Shown here piece after piece: positions 28,013 to 37,879 of a stretch of 64,000 nt of DNA. The position numbers and the translations under genes were made by a program. Source of the stretch: Mycolicibacterium sphagni (lineage in GTDB: Bacteria > Actinomycetota > Actinomycetes > Mycobacteriales > Mycobacteriaceae); the NCBI RefSeq assembly GCF_013337765.1, contig NZ_VBSB01000006.1, positions 1 to 64,000 of the forward strand, read 5' to 3'. The notes beneath the pieces are model-generated. The model was not told the origin of the DNA, did not search any database, and was given only the letters and a program-made list of their open reading frames with translations. Position 1 is the stretch's first letter. The number at the start of each line of letters is the position of its first letter.

Positions 28013-28098
28013 CGACGCGCCGGGGGAGAAGCATCAGATCAGGGCACGAATTGATAACAAAAGTATTTCTTAATCAAACCTTAGTTAGCTCCCATCAC

Positions 28099-28116
28099 CC
28101 CCACACCGGTGTGGGG
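28099..28116. promoter_or_regulatory. Perfect 18-bp palindrome before the sigE start codon
   Basis: CCCCACACCGGTGTGGGG is fully self-complementary and ends 13 nt before ATG 28130, over the zone where a ribosome-binding site would be (GTGGGGAACGG is the only purine-rich stretch). It could be a DNA operator or, in RNA, a hairpin masking translation initiation. Confidence 0.6.
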
Positions 28117-28129
28117 AACGGTTGCGGGC

Positions 28130-28903
28130 ATGGAACAAGGGCAACGCTGGTCGGGGAATATGCCAGAGACCGCTCGTGTTGTCCGGCTTGATGCGATCGA
28201 CGGCATCGAACCGTCTACGCAGACGAACCAGGAGGATCCGACGACCACCCAACTGATGGCTCCGGCGCACATGTCGCATCTCGAGCAGTACGGGGATGCG
28301 GAGTGGGTTGAACCGTCCGAGGAACTGCAGGGCACCGCGGTGTTCGACGCGACCGGCGACCGGACGGCCATGCCGTCGTGGGACGAGCTGGTGCGTCAGC
28401 ATGGCGACCGGGTGTACCGACTGGCCTACCGCCTGTCGGGTAACCAGCAGGACGCCGAGGACCTCACCCAGGAGACGTTCATCAGGGTGTTCCGCTCCGT
28501 GCAGAACTATCAGCCCGGCACGTTCGAGGGCTGGTTGCACCGCATCACCACGAACTTGTTCCTCGATATGGTCCGTCGTCGTGGCCGCATCCGCATGGAG
28601 GCGCTGCCCGAGGATTACGACCGGGTGCCGGCCGACGAGCCCAACCCCGAGCAGATCTACCACGACTCGCGCCTAGGCCCGGATTTGCAGGCTGCGCTCG
28701 ATTCCTTGGCGCCGGAATTCCGTGCCGCAGTGGTCTTGTGCGATATCGAAGGTCTGTCCTACGAGGAGATCGGCGCGACGCTCGGCGTCAAGCTGGGGAC
28801 CGTGCGTAGCCGCATCCACCGTGGTCGGCAGGCGCTTCGTGACTATCTCGCAGCCCATTCCGGCCAGCGCGGAATGTCTGACTTCATCGCCGAATCGGCG
28901 TAG
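28130..28903 (+). CDS. sigE: ECF RNA polymerase sigma factor SigE
   Basis: Extracytoplasmic-function sigma factor for surface stress, heat and phosphate/redox signals. It has 257 residues with ATG 28130, equal to Rv1221. Region 2 spans about residues 84-152 ([44 protein letters not shown]); region 4 spans 188-240 ([44 protein letters not shown]). The first 80 residues are variable and contain further in-frame Met codons at 11, 43, 48 and 81, in keeping with the alternative starts known for M. tuberculosis SigE. The C-terminal tail differs from Rv1221 after AAH. It is followed by its anti-sigma gene rseA. Confidence 0.96.
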   Translation: MEQGQRWSGNMPETARVVRLDAIDGIEPSTQTNQEDPTTTQLMAPAHMSHLEQYGDAEWVEPSEELQGTAVFDATGDRTAMPSWDELVRQHGDRVYRLAYRLSGNQQDAEDLTQETFIRVFRSVQNYQPGTFEGWLHRITTNLFLDMVRRRGRIRMEALPEDYDRVPADEPNPEQIYHDSRLGPDLQAALDSLAPEFRAAVVLCDIEGLSYEEIGATLGVKLGTVRSRIHRGRQALRDYLAAHSGQRGMSDFIAESA

Positions 28904-29019
28904 CTCTCCTCGCGCCGGGTACCGGACAAAGTGACCGTCATGTCGTGTCGTATGGGGCTGCGCGCGCTACATTCGACCTAGCGGTGCGCAAATTCGACGC
29001 AACCGAGAGGAGCGCAGTG

Positions 29020-29424
29020 ATGGTCGACCGTGGACACATGTTCCGTCGAGCGTTCTCCTGGCTTCCCTCTCAGTTCGCCTCCCAAAGCGACGCACCCGTC
29101 GGTGCACCCCGGCAATTCGGCTCGACCGAGCACCTGTCCACCGAGGCGATCGCTGCCTATGTCGACGGCGAGCTGCGGATGAATGCCCATCTGCGCGCAG
29201 CGCATCATTTGTCGCTGTGCGCGGAGTGCGCCTCCGAGGTCGAGGGTCAGACTCAGGCGCGCACCGCGTTGCGTGACTCGCTGCCGATCAGCATGCCGAG
29301 CAGTCTGTTGGGGCTGTTGTCGCAGATTCCGCAGTCGGCGCCGGACGAGCCGGTGGGCCCTGCGCCGGGACTCGCCGATCAGTTAGCTGAAGGCACAGAC
29401 CGTGACCGGCGTAAGCGCCGGTAG
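29020..29424 (+). CDS. rseA: Anti-sigma-E factor RseA (zinc-binding ZAS domain)
   Basis: A 134-residue anti-sigma factor that binds and holds SigE. The ZAS motif H-x3-C-x2-C is HLSLCAEC (His63, Cys67, Cys70), preceded by TEAIAAYVDGELRMNAHLRAA. The N-terminal FRRAFSWLPSQFASQSDAPVG is typical of the mycobacterial family. In M. tuberculosis release occurs by redox change or by phosphorylation and Clp degradation. ATG 29020 has GAGAGGAG 7 nt upstream; a GTG directly before it is a possible alternative. It is shorter at the C terminus than Rv1222 (154). Confidence 0.93.
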   Translation: MVDRGHMFRRAFSWLPSQFASQSDAPVGAPRQFGSTEHLSTEAIAAYVDGELRMNAHLRAAHHLSLCAECASEVEGQTQARTALRDSLPISMPSSLLGLLSQIPQSAPDEPVGPAPGLADQLAEGTDRDRRKRR

Positions 29425-29494
29425 GGTGGATGTGAAGTCGAGCAGCGTCGTGCTCGGTCCCATCGCGCGCGCTCGTGGCTGAGCGCTTGGATAG

Positions 29495-31000
<1,506 letters not shown>

Positions 31001-31004
31001 CGCG

Positions 31005-31409
31005 ATGTTCGCCAACGTCGGGTGGGGCGAAATGCTCCTGCTGGTCGTCATCGGACTGGTCATCCTCGGTCCGGAACGGCTACCGGGCGCCATCCGGTGG
31101 ACCTCCAACACACTGCGGCAGGCCCGCGACTACATCAGCGGCGCAACCAGCCAGCTCCGTGACGATCTGGGACCCGAGTTCGAGGAATTTCGCCAGCCGC
31201 TGAGCGAACTGCAGAAGCTGCGGGGCATGACCCCGCGGGCCGCGCTGACCAAACACCTGCTGGACGGTGACGACTCGTGGATCGGCGAGGCGTTCCAAGC
31301 TCCTGGTACCGAGAAGCCGCATAGCGCTCCGCCGCCGCAACCGGCCCCGCCCACATCCGAGCCGTTGCCGCCAGGCACACCCGCGCCGTTCGACGCCGAC
31401 GCGACCTAG
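31005..31409 (+). CDS. tatB: Sec-independent protein translocase TatB
   Basis: TatB subunit of the twin-arginine translocase: substrate-receptor partner of TatC. It has 134 residues (Rv1224 has 131). N-terminal helix [20 protein letters not shown], the hinge LGPERLP, amphipathic helix [16 protein letters not shown], and a proline-rich tail. It starts 4 nt after the htrA stop, so it is in the same operon. The convergent mrp gene ends only 6 nt away with no terminator hairpin between. Confidence 0.95.
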   Translation: MFANVGWGEMLLLVVIGLVILGPERLPGAIRWTSNTLRQARDYISGATSQLRDDLGPEFEEFRQPLSELQKLRGMTPRAALTKHLLDGDDSWIGEAFQAPGTEKPHSAPPPQPAPPTSEPLPPGTPAPFDADAT

Positions 31410-31415
31410 GGTCGC

Positions 31416-32558
31416 TTACCCGTGGCGGGTGGTGTCCAGGCCCAGCGACATTCCGGCCAGCCCGCGCCGCCGCGCTGCAAGCTTGTCGGCGACGCCGCGC
31501 AGTTCCTTGCCGGCTGCTGAATCGGGCGCCGACAGAACCAGCGGCACCCCGGAATCGCCGGCCGACACCAGCGCCGGGTCCAGCGGAATCTGGCCAAGCA
31601 GCGGCACATCGGCGCCGACGACCCGGCTGAGGCTCTCGGCGACCTGGCGGCCGCCGCCCTCGCCGAAGATCTGCATCGTCGTGCCGTCGGGCATCAGCAG
31701 CCCGGACATGTTCTCCACGACGCCGACGATGCGCTGTCGGGTCTGCAGCGCAATCGCGCCGGCACGTTCGGCGACCTCGGCGGCCGCGAGCTGCGGGGTC
31801 GTCACCACCAGGATCTCGGCACCGGGAACCAGCTGAGCCACCGAGATCGCCACGTCGCCGGTTCCCGGCGGCAGATCCAACAGCAGCACATCGAGATCGC
31901 CCCAGTAGACGTCGGCGAGGAACTGTTGCAGCGCACGGTGCAGCATCGGCCCACGCCACACCACTGGCGCATTGCCCTGGGTGAACTGGGCGATCGAGAT
32001 CACCTTCACGTCGTGGGCGATCGGCGGCAGGATCATCGACTCCACCTGCGTTGGCCGTTCGTCGGTGCCCATCATCCGGGGCACCGAGTGGCCATAGATG
32101 TCGGCGTCGAGGACCCCGACCGACAGGCCCCGCGCGGCCAGTGCCGCGGCGAGGTTGACTGTCACGCTGGACTTGCCGACCCCGCCTTTTCCGGACGCCA
32201 CGGCGTACACCCGGGTGAGCGAACCAGGCTGGGCGAACGGGATCACCGGTTCGGCCGCATCGCCGCGCAGCTGCTTGCGGAGCTCGGTGCGCTGCTCGTC
32301 GTTCATCACGTCCAGAGCCACGGTCACTGCACCGGTGCCTGGAACGTCGGCGACAGCCTGGGTCACCCGCTCGCTGATCTCGGCCTTCTTCGGACACGCG
32401 GACGTGGTCAGGTAGATCTCGACGTGCACGGCGCCGTCGTCGCCGACGCCGATGCTCTTGACCATGTTGAGCTCGGTGATGGGCTTGCGCAGTTCGGGAT
32501 CGATCACCTTGGCCAGTGCCGCGCGCACCTGGGATTGCAGCTCGTTGTTCTCAGACAT
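31416..32558 (-). CDS. mrp: Mrp/ApbC-type iron-sulfur cluster carrier ATPase
   Basis: Cytoplasmic P-loop NTPase of the Mrp/NBP35 family that carries Fe-S clusters. It has 380 residues (Rv1229c has about 390). The N-terminal DUF59/MIP18 domain (1-85) includes LTTSACPKK. Deviant Walker A VASGKGGVGKSSVTVNLA is at 121-138; switch region LDADIYGHSVPRMMG; Walker B LLDLPPGTGD. The C-terminal Cys pair usual in some homologues is not obvious here (the protein shows few cysteines), so cluster ligation is uncertain. TAGACT 8 nt upstream (32567-32572) suggests near-leaderless expression. Confidence 0.93.
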   Translation of the reverse strand: MSENNELQSQVRAALAKVIDPELRKPITELNMVKSIGVGDDGAVHVEIYLTTSACPKKAEISERVTQAVADVPGTGAVTVALDVMNDEQRTELRKQLRGDAAEPVIPFAQPGSLTRVYAVASGKGGVGKSSVTVNLAAALAARGLSVGVLDADIYGHSVPRMMGTDERPTQVESMILPPIAHDVKVISIAQFTQGNAPVVWRGPMLHRALQQFLADVYWGDLDVLLLDLPPGTGDVAISVAQLVPGAEILVVTTPQLAAAEVAERAGAIALQTRQRIVGVVENMSGLLMPDGTTMQIFGEGGGRQVAESLSRVVGADVPLLGQIPLDPALVSAGDSGVPLVLSAPDSAAGKELRGVADKLAARRRGLAGMSLGLDTTRHG

Positions 32559-32591
32559 CAGCGCCGAGTCTAGGCGGCGTGGTCGAACCCT

Positions 32592-33815
32592 CTAGCTCGC
32601 CGGTCCAGGCAGGGCGCCGTGCACGGCTGGCAGCGGGGCCACCGGTACGTCCGCGACAGGCTCGGGCGCGGGCGGCGGGGGCGGAGGCGCCCACGGCGGC
32701 GGGGCTGGCAGTGCCCACGGTGGCTGCCATGGCGGCGGAGCGTCGGGCACGGCGTCGGCTGTCACCGGCGGTGGCGCCTGCGTGCCGAGGCAGATCACCT
32801 GGCAAGGCAGCGGCAGTGCACTGGCCGGTCCGGGCAGCGGGCCCAGCGCCAGCGAGCCCGCGGTCTCGGAGTTGCCGAGGTTGATCAACGGAATCTGAGT
32901 CAGCGGATCGGTGGACGGCAGGCCGATCGCATTGAGCGGCAGGCCGGGGCCCAGGCCTTCCGGATTCTCCAGGTGCGCATCGCCCATCGCCGGCACCGGT
33001 CCGATGATCGGCGGCAGATTCACCGGCTCGACGCCGGTGGCGTAGGCGGCGGCCCAGCCCAGCACGTTCTGGGCGTAGGCGATCGAGTTGTTGTACCGCA
33101 GGATGGCGGTCAGCACCTGCGACTGGTTGCGCAGGTTCAAGCCGCCGCTGCACAGGTAACGGGCCGCGGCCAGCGCCGCGTCGTAGACGTTCTGCGGGTC
33201 CGCCTTGCCGTCACCGTCGCCGTCGGCGGCGTAGCGCGACCAGGTGCCCGGCAGGAACTGCATGGGTCCCATCGCCCGGGCGTAGACCGGCCGCCCGGCC
33301 TGGACGGTCTGGACGATGACCTCGTTGCCCGACAGGGTGCCGTCCAGCGTCGGCCCGTAGATCGGGTTGATGGCGGTGCCCCGCGCATCGGTGGCGCCGC
33401 CGTTGGCGTGCCCGGACTCGATGCGGCCGATGCCGGCCAGCAGGTTCCAGCTCAGCCCGCAGCCCGGCGCCGTGGACGCCATCGCCTGCTCGGCATTGCG
33501 ATAGGCCGCCAGCGCCACCGCCGGGATCCGCATGGACCCCGGGGAACTGACCACGATGGCCGGCGGCGGGACCGATGGCGTCGCCGCGGCGAAGTGAAAG
33601 TTGGTCGGCTGCTTGGCAAGCGCGACGACGGTGACACCCGAGGTGTCGGTCTGCGGCGAGACCGCGGCCAGCGGGGTGACTTCGGTGCCGACGACCGGCG
33701 GGTGCGGAAAATCGGGGGCCGCGCCAACGGCGCCGGCGAGCACGACAGGGGCGAGTACAGCAATTCCGAACGCAGGTTTCCGCACCATCCGGGTGACGCG
33801 GTTTCCTATGCCCAC
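32592..33815 (-). CDS. Secreted lytic murein transglycosylase (Rv1230c-like)
   Basis: A 407-residue exported protein with N-terminal signal/anchor (KPAFGIAVLAPVVLAGAVGA). The SLT family-2 (MltB-like) catalytic region is about residues 100-270: WNLLAGIGRIESGHANGG gives the catalytic Glu133, followed by YARAMGPMQFLPGTWSRYAADGDGDGKADPQNVYDAA, where the D-x-D-x-D-x-x-D loop could bind calcium. It cleaves peptidoglycan glycan strands. A 70-residue Pro-rich tail (APPPWAPPPPPP) follows. It is monocistronic, with a 91-bp gap to the next gene. Confidence 0.9.
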   Translation of the reverse strand: MGIGNRVTRMVRKPAFGIAVLAPVVLAGAVGAAPDFPHPPVVGTEVTPLAAVSPQTDTSGVTVVALAKQPTNFHFAAATPSVPPPAIVVSSPGSMRIPAVALAAYRNAEQAMASTAPGCGLSWNLLAGIGRIESGHANGGATDARGTAINPIYGPTLDGTLSGNEVIVQTVQAGRPVYARAMGPMQFLPGTWSRYAADGDGDGKADPQNVYDAALAAARYLCSGGLNLRNQSQVLTAILRYNNSIAYAQNVLGWAAAYATGVEPVNLPPIIGPVPAMGDAHLENPEGLGPGLPLNAIGLPSTDPLTQIPLINLGNSETAGSLALGPLPGPASALPLPCQVICLGTQAPPPVTADAVPDAPPPWQPPWALPAPPPWAPPPPPPAPEPVADVPVAPLPAVHGALPGPAS

Positions 33816-33906
33816 TCGTCCGTCCTCAACAAAGAAAGCATGCCCTTGTGAACCAAGTCACCATACATACCTTTGTGACCTCAGTGGTATCCAATGGTCA
33901 CCTTGG

Positions 33907-34458
33907 TCACGAGCTTGCTTCGTCGATTGCCGGCTCGACCACCGCTCTGGCTTTCTTGGGTTTGTCCTTCTTGACCCTGGGGCCGTTGTCGGATTGCAGC
34001 GATTCCAGCAACTCGCGTATCTCTTCGAGTTCGCGACGCAGGTAATCGCGGGTTGCCACTTCGCCGACCGCCAACCGCAGCGACGCGAGCTCACGGGCCA
34101 GGAATTCGGTGTCGGCCTTCGTCTGCTCGGAGCGCCTGCGGTCTTCCTCGAGCGAGACCCGGTCCCGGTTCTCCTGGCGGTTCTGGGCCAGGAGGATCAG
34201 GGGCGCGGCGTAGGCGGCCTGGGTGGAGAAGGCCAGGTTCAGCAGGATGAACGGGTAGGGGTCCCACTGCCAGCTCACCGCGAACAGGTTCAGGGCGATC
34301 CAGACGATGACGAGGATCGTCTGCCAGAGCAGGTAGCGCCCGGTGCCCAGGAAGCGGGCGATCGACTCGCTGAACCGGCCGACCGCCTCGGGGTCGAGGT
34401 TGAACACCGGCCCTCGCGACGTGCGCGGGGTGTCGAGCCGCTGCCGCGGGTCGCTCAT
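33907..34458 (-). CDS. DUF1003 membrane protein (Rv1231c-like)
   Basis: A 183-residue protein with the DUF1003 core: two closely spaced TM helices (YLLWQTILVIVWIALNLFAV and FILLNLAFSTQAAYAAPLILLAQNRQ) followed by a charged coiled-coil (RVSLEEDRRRSEQTKADTEFLARELASLR) and a basic C-terminal tail (RVKKDKPKKAR). The function is not established. Its ATG overlaps the stop of the upstream MgtE-domain gene (34455-34458), so both are made together and are likely partners. Confidence 0.88.
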   Translation of the reverse strand: MSDPRQRLDTPRTSRGPVFNLDPEAVGRFSESIARFLGTGRYLLWQTILVIVWIALNLFAVSWQWDPYPFILLNLAFSTQAAYAAPLILLAQNRQENRDRVSLEEDRRRSEQTKADTEFLARELASLRLAVGEVATRDYLRRELEEIRELLESLQSDNGPRVKKDKPKKARAVVEPAIDEASS

Positions 34459-35756
34459 GACGTCCCCTCCGCGCTGGTCACCTGGTTGTGCGGCTCCTCG
34501 AAGGTGTCGCGCCAGTCGTCGGGCAGCAGATGGTCGAGCACGTCGTCGACGGACACCGCGCCCAACAGGTGGCTCTGATCGTCGACGACCGGACCGCAGA
34601 CCAGATTGTAGGCGGCGAAGTACCGCGTCACGCCGGTCAATGAGGTGCCTGGGGCCAGGCTCGGCAGGTCGGTGTCGACGATGCCGCTCACCAGGTTGGC
34701 GGGCGGTTCGCGCAGCAGTGCCTGCAGGTGTACACAGCCCAGGTAGCGCCCCGTGGGCGTGGCGGTCGGCGGGCGCACGACGAACACCAGCGACGCCAGC
34801 GCCGGCGTCAGATCGGGATCGCGCACCCGCGCCAGCGCCTCGGCGACCGTGGTGTCGGGGGCGAGCACCACCGGATCGGAGGTCATCAGACCACCGGCGG
34901 TGTCCGGTGAGTGGCTCAGCAGCCGTCGGACCGGTTCGGAGTCCTCGGGGTCCATCCGGCGCAGCAGCACCTCGGCCTCGGTCGGATTCAGCACACCGAG
35001 CAGGTCGGCCGCGTCGTCGGGTTCCATGGCCTCGAGCACGTCCGCCGCCCGCTCGGTGTCCAGCTGGAACAGCAGCACGCTCTGGTAGTCCTCGGGCAGC
35101 TCCTGGAGGATGTCGGCCAGCCGCTCGTCATCGAGCGCGTTGATCACCTCGGTGCGGCGCTTGTCCGGCAGATCGCGGATCGCATCGGCCACCTCGATCG
35201 GGCGTCGGCCTTCGAACTGGTGCAGCAGTTGAGCGACTCCCTGGCCGGGCATGGCCAAGGCGGACGGGGTCAGGCCCTGTACGTTGTCCCAGTCCACCAC
35301 CTGCACCGTCGACCGACGGCCCAGTCGGCGCAGGCTGCGCACCGCCACGCGGGTGACCACCCAGTCGCGGACGCGGCTCTGCTCGATGCCCAGGTCGACG
35401 ACGATCACGTCCACGCCGGCCATCTGCGGCAACTCGGGATCGTCGACGCGGACCCTGCTGTCCAGAACCTGCCCGAGCACCAGGACCTCGCCGGGACGCT
35501 GCGAGAAGCGGCGCAGGGACACATTGCCGGTGGTGAGTGTCACCGCGTTCGGTTCGATGGCGGTGACCCGCAGGATGGGCACGAAAATCCTTCGGCGGGT
35601 GAGCAATTCGACCACCAGGCCGAGGACGCGCGGTTGGTGGCGCACGATACTCATACTGATCACGACGTCACGGACCCGGCCGAGCGATTCTCCGTCTGGC
35701 CCGAGCACGACCAGCCCGGCCAGCCGTGCCGCGTAGACCCTGTTCACCGACGCCAT
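34455..35756 (-). CDS. Pore-less MgtE N-domain/CBS protein with PRC-barrel (Rv1232c-like)
   Basis: A 433-residue soluble protein. Residues 1-35 look like a PRC-barrel-type strand set (VNRVYAARLAGLVVLGPDGESLGRVRD); about 165-290 is the MgtE N-terminal helical superhelix (LLHQFEGRRPIEVADAIRDLP, EPDDAADLLGVLNPTEAEVLL); and 290-425 are two CBS domains (GGLMTSDPVVLAPDTTVAEAL, GCVHLQALL, GAVSVDDVLDHLLP). These are the Mg2+-sensing parts of MgtE, but the membrane pore domain is missing. It is coupled to DUF1003. ATG 35756 has TACCCT 7 nt upstream (35764-35769). Confidence 0.9.
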   Translation of the reverse strand: MASVNRVYAARLAGLVVLGPDGESLGRVRDVVISMSIVRHQPRVLGLVVELLTRRRIFVPILRVTAIEPNAVTLTTGNVSLRRFSQRPGEVLVLGQVLDSRVRVDDPELPQMAGVDVIVVDLGIEQSRVRDWVVTRVAVRSLRRLGRRSTVQVVDWDNVQGLTPSALAMPGQGVAQLLHQFEGRRPIEVADAIRDLPDKRRTEVINALDDERLADILQELPEDYQSVLLFQLDTERAADVLEAMEPDDAADLLGVLNPTEAEVLLRRMDPEDSEPVRRLLSHSPDTAGGLMTSDPVVLAPDTTVAEALARVRDPDLTPALASLVFVVRPPTATPTGRYLGCVHLQALLREPPANLVSGIVDTDLPSLAPGTSLTGVTRYFAAYNLVCGPVVDDQSHLLGAVSVDDVLDHLLPDDWRDTFEEPHNQVTSAEGTS

Positions 35757-35763
35757 GAGTCAA

Positions 35764-35769
35764 AGGGTA
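35764..35769 (-). promoter_or_regulatory. -10 hexamer of the leaderless MgtE/CBS gene
   Basis: On the minus strand TACCCT stands 7 nt before ATG 35756. On the plus strand the same bases overlap the TAGGAG used as ribosome-binding site by the divergent lyase gene, so the starts are only 24 bp apart. Confidence 0.55.
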
Positions 35770-35780
35770 GGAGTGTAAGC

Positions 35781-36749
35781 GTGGAGAACGCCTACCGACC
35801 CCGTAGAACGTGCCTGTCAGTTCCGGGCAGCAATCTCAAGATGATCGAGAAGGCCAAGGGTTTACCCGCTGACGAAGTGTTCCTCGACCTGGAGGACGCG
35901 GTGGCACCAGATGCCAAGGCGCAGGCCCGCAAACAGGTTGGTGCGGCTCTGGCAGGCCCCGGTTGGGCGGGCCAGTTGCGCGGTGTGCGGGTCAACGACT
36001 GGACGACACCGTGGACGCACTCCGACGTCATCGATGTGGTGTCGGCGGTCGCGTCCGCACGCGACGGCCACCTTGACGTGATCGTGCTGCCGAAGGTGAC
36101 CGACGTGAGCCACGTCCATGCGCTCGACCTGTTGCTGACCCAGCTGGAGCGGACCCACGGCCTGCCCGTCGGGCGGATCGGGGTCGATGCGCAGATCGAA
36201 GATGCCAAGGGACTGACCAACATCGACGCGATTGCGGGTGCGCCGCGGGTTCAGGCGCTGGTGCTGGGTCCGGCGGATCTGATGGCGAGCCTCAACATGC
36301 GCACCCTGGTGGTGGGCGAGCAGCCCGAGGGCTACGACGTCGGCGACGCATATCACCACGTGCTGATGACGATCCTCGTCGCGGCGCGGGCGCACGGCAT
36401 CGCCGCGATCGACGGACCGTATCTGAAGGTGCGTGACGTGGATGCGTTCCGCCGGGTGGCCGGGCGTGCCGCGGCGCTGGGGTACGACGGCAAATGGGTG
36501 CTGCACCCGGATCAGATCGCGGCGGGCAACGAGATCTTCAGTCCCCGCCAAGCCGAATACGACCGTGCCGAACTGATTCTCGAGGCGTACGAGTGGCATA
36601 CCTCGAAAGCCGGCGGTGCCCGTGGAGCGGTGATGCTCGACGACGAGATGCTCGATGAAGCCAGCCGCAAGATGGCCCTGGTGATCGCGGGCAAGGGCCG
36701 GGCGGCCGGGATGACGCGCGAAGGCGAGCGGTTTGTGCCCCCGGTCTAG
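35781..36749 (+). CDS. HpcH/HpaI-type CoA-ester lyase (CitE/malyl-CoA lyase-like)
   Basis: A 322-residue TIM-barrel lyase. It has RRTCLSVPGSNLKMIEKAKGLPADEVFLDLEDAV (the Arg and the Glu-Asp pair that bind CoA-ester/Mg), IGVDAQIEDAKGLTNIDAIA (metal-binding Glu), ALVLGPADLMASL, and KWVLHPDQI. The length and SVPGSN start fit the malyl-CoA/citramalyl-CoA/beta-methylmalyl-CoA lyase group better than the 270-residue mycobacterial CitE Rv2498c. The exact substrate is not deducible. GTG 35781 has TAGGAG 7 nt before it. There is no equivalent gene at this place in M. tuberculosis. Confidence 0.85.
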   Translation: MENAYRPRRTCLSVPGSNLKMIEKAKGLPADEVFLDLEDAVAPDAKAQARKQVGAALAGPGWAGQLRGVRVNDWTTPWTHSDVIDVVSAVASARDGHLDVIVLPKVTDVSHVHALDLLLTQLERTHGLPVGRIGVDAQIEDAKGLTNIDAIAGAPRVQALVLGPADLMASLNMRTLVVGEQPEGYDVGDAYHHVLMTILVAARAHGIAAIDGPYLKVRDVDAFRRVAGRAAALGYDGKWVLHPDQIAAGNEIFSPRQAEYDRAELILEAYEWHTSKAGGARGAVMLDDEMLDEASRKMALVIAGKGRAAGMTREGERFVPPV

Positions 36750-36755
36750 GTGCGC

Positions 36756-37238
36756 TCAGGTCGGATAGTCCGGGGCCGTCGCGATGCCGAGGCCGAGCAT
36801 GAACAGGAAATAGACGATGTACCCGGCGATGGCCAACGCGCCGACCACCACTCCGGCGATCGCGAGTCCGTTGCCGTCCTGGCCGGTGCGCTTGGTTTCG
36901 CGCATCGCGATGATGCCGAGGATGAGCCCCGCGATCGCGGGTGCGCAGCACAACAGACCGGCGACCGAACACACCAGCGAGGCGATGGCTTTGCCGTTGG
37001 TCCCAACCGGCCTAGTCGGCCGGTACGGGTCGTAGGGATCGGCGGCGTAGCCTGCGGGACCGGCGTAGCCCGGCGGCGGGTACCCGTAGCTCGGCGGTGG
37101 ATATCCGTAATCCGTTGGCTGAGGATAGGGCGACGGGTACACCGGCGGCGGCAGCTGCGGGTAGTGGGCCGGATAGTCGACCGGGGTGTACGGATCGGGT
37201 GGCGGCGGGGTGCCGTCGGGCAGTGGGGGATTGGTCAC
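36756..37238 (-). CDS. DUF4190 membrane protein, copy 2
   Basis: A 160-residue protein. An N-terminal Pro/Tyr-rich repeat region (about 1-75; repeats of the type YGYPPP) is followed by two TM helices of the DUF4190 type (GKAIASLVCSVAGLLCCAPAIAGLILGIIAM and LAIAGVVVGALAIAGYIVYFLFM). The cytoplasmic proline-rich part may contact other proteins. It starts at GTG 37238, 4 nt after the stop of a paralogous gene, so the pair is one transcript. The M. tuberculosis counterpart region has a single such gene (Rv1233c). Confidence 0.82.
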   Translation of the reverse strand: MTNPPLPDGTPPPPDPYTPVDYPAHYPQLPPPVYPSPYPQPTDYGYPPPSYGYPPPGYAGPAGYAADPYDPYRPTRPVGTNGKAIASLVCSVAGLLCCAPAIAGLILGIIAMRETKRTGQDGNGLAIAGVVVGALAIAGYIVYFLFMLGLGIATAPDYPT

Positions 37239-37242
37239 CGAG

Positions 37243-37866
37243 TCAGCTCCACGCGAAGCCCCACCAGATCGCGTTGATGACCAGTGTCGCGGCTCCCACC
37301 ACGATCCCGGCAACGGCCAGACCGTGGCCACTCTGCGGAGTCTGCTTGATCTGATTGATGGCAATGACGCCGAGCACGATTCCGATGATCGCGCCGATAC
37401 CGCACAACAGGCCGACGACCGAGGCCACCAGCGACGAGATCGCCATGGTGTTGGTTCCCGTTGCCGGAGCAGGGTATCCGTAGCCGGGATAGGGCGCACC
37501 GCCGTATTGCGGCGGCGGTGGCGGAGGCGGAGGCGGATACGCCCCTCCGCTTTGCGGGGCCGGGTAGTACGGCGTCGGGTCGGGATAGCCGGGCGCCCCG
37601 TAGCCACCGGGGGCCGGCGGCGGGTAGCCCGGTTGCGGGGCGTAACCAGGTGGCGGATAGCTGGGCGCGGGGTAGCCCGACGGCGGCGGGTAGGAACTAG
37701 GGGCCTCGTAGGCCGGCGGGGACGGTTCGTAACCCGACGGCGCGGCCTCATAGCCGGTGGGCGGTGGGCTCTGCTCGATCGGCGGCGCCTCGTAAGTCCC
37801 TTCAGAGGGGCCCTGATCGCCCGCGTTCTGCGGCTTTTCGCCGGAGTCACCGCCGGAAGCTGTCAT
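37243..37866 (-). CDS. DUF4190 membrane protein, copy 1 (Rv1233c-like)
   Basis: A 207-residue protein: a 130-residue Pro/Tyr/Gly-rich low-complexity N terminus with SYPPPSGYPAPSYPPPGY-type repeats and a run of nine prolines, then two TM helices (TMAISSLVASVVGLLCGIGAIIGIVLGVIAI and GLAVAGIVVGAATLVINAIWWGFAW). The same DUF4190 fold occurs in the following gene, evidence of tandem duplication. ATG 37866 is preceded 7 nt upstream by TAGGTT (37874-37879, minus strand), a leaderless promoter for the pair. Confidence 0.85.
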   Translation of the reverse strand: MTASGGDSGEKPQNAGDQGPSEGTYEAPPIEQSPPPTGYEAAPSGYEPSPPAYEAPSSYPPPSGYPAPSYPPPGYAPQPGYPPPAPGGYGAPGYPDPTPYYPAPQSGGAYPPPPPPPPPQYGGAPYPGYGYPAPATGTNTMAISSLVASVVGLLCGIGAIIGIVLGVIAINQIKQTPQSGHGLAVAGIVVGAATLVINAIWWGFAWS

Positions 37867-37873
37867 GCTGATC

Positions 37874-37879
37874 AACCTA
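37874..37879 (-). promoter_or_regulatory. -10 hexamer of the DUF4190 pair
   Basis: TAGGTT on the minus strand, 7 nt before ATG 37866; it drives both DUF4190 genes. Confidence 0.55.

Noticed and set aside
27885..28129. MprA-type direct repeats in the sigE upstream region.
   Set aside because: CTTAATCA/CTTAGTTA near 28067-28087 is suggestive, but too degenerate for me to call an MprA box by eye.
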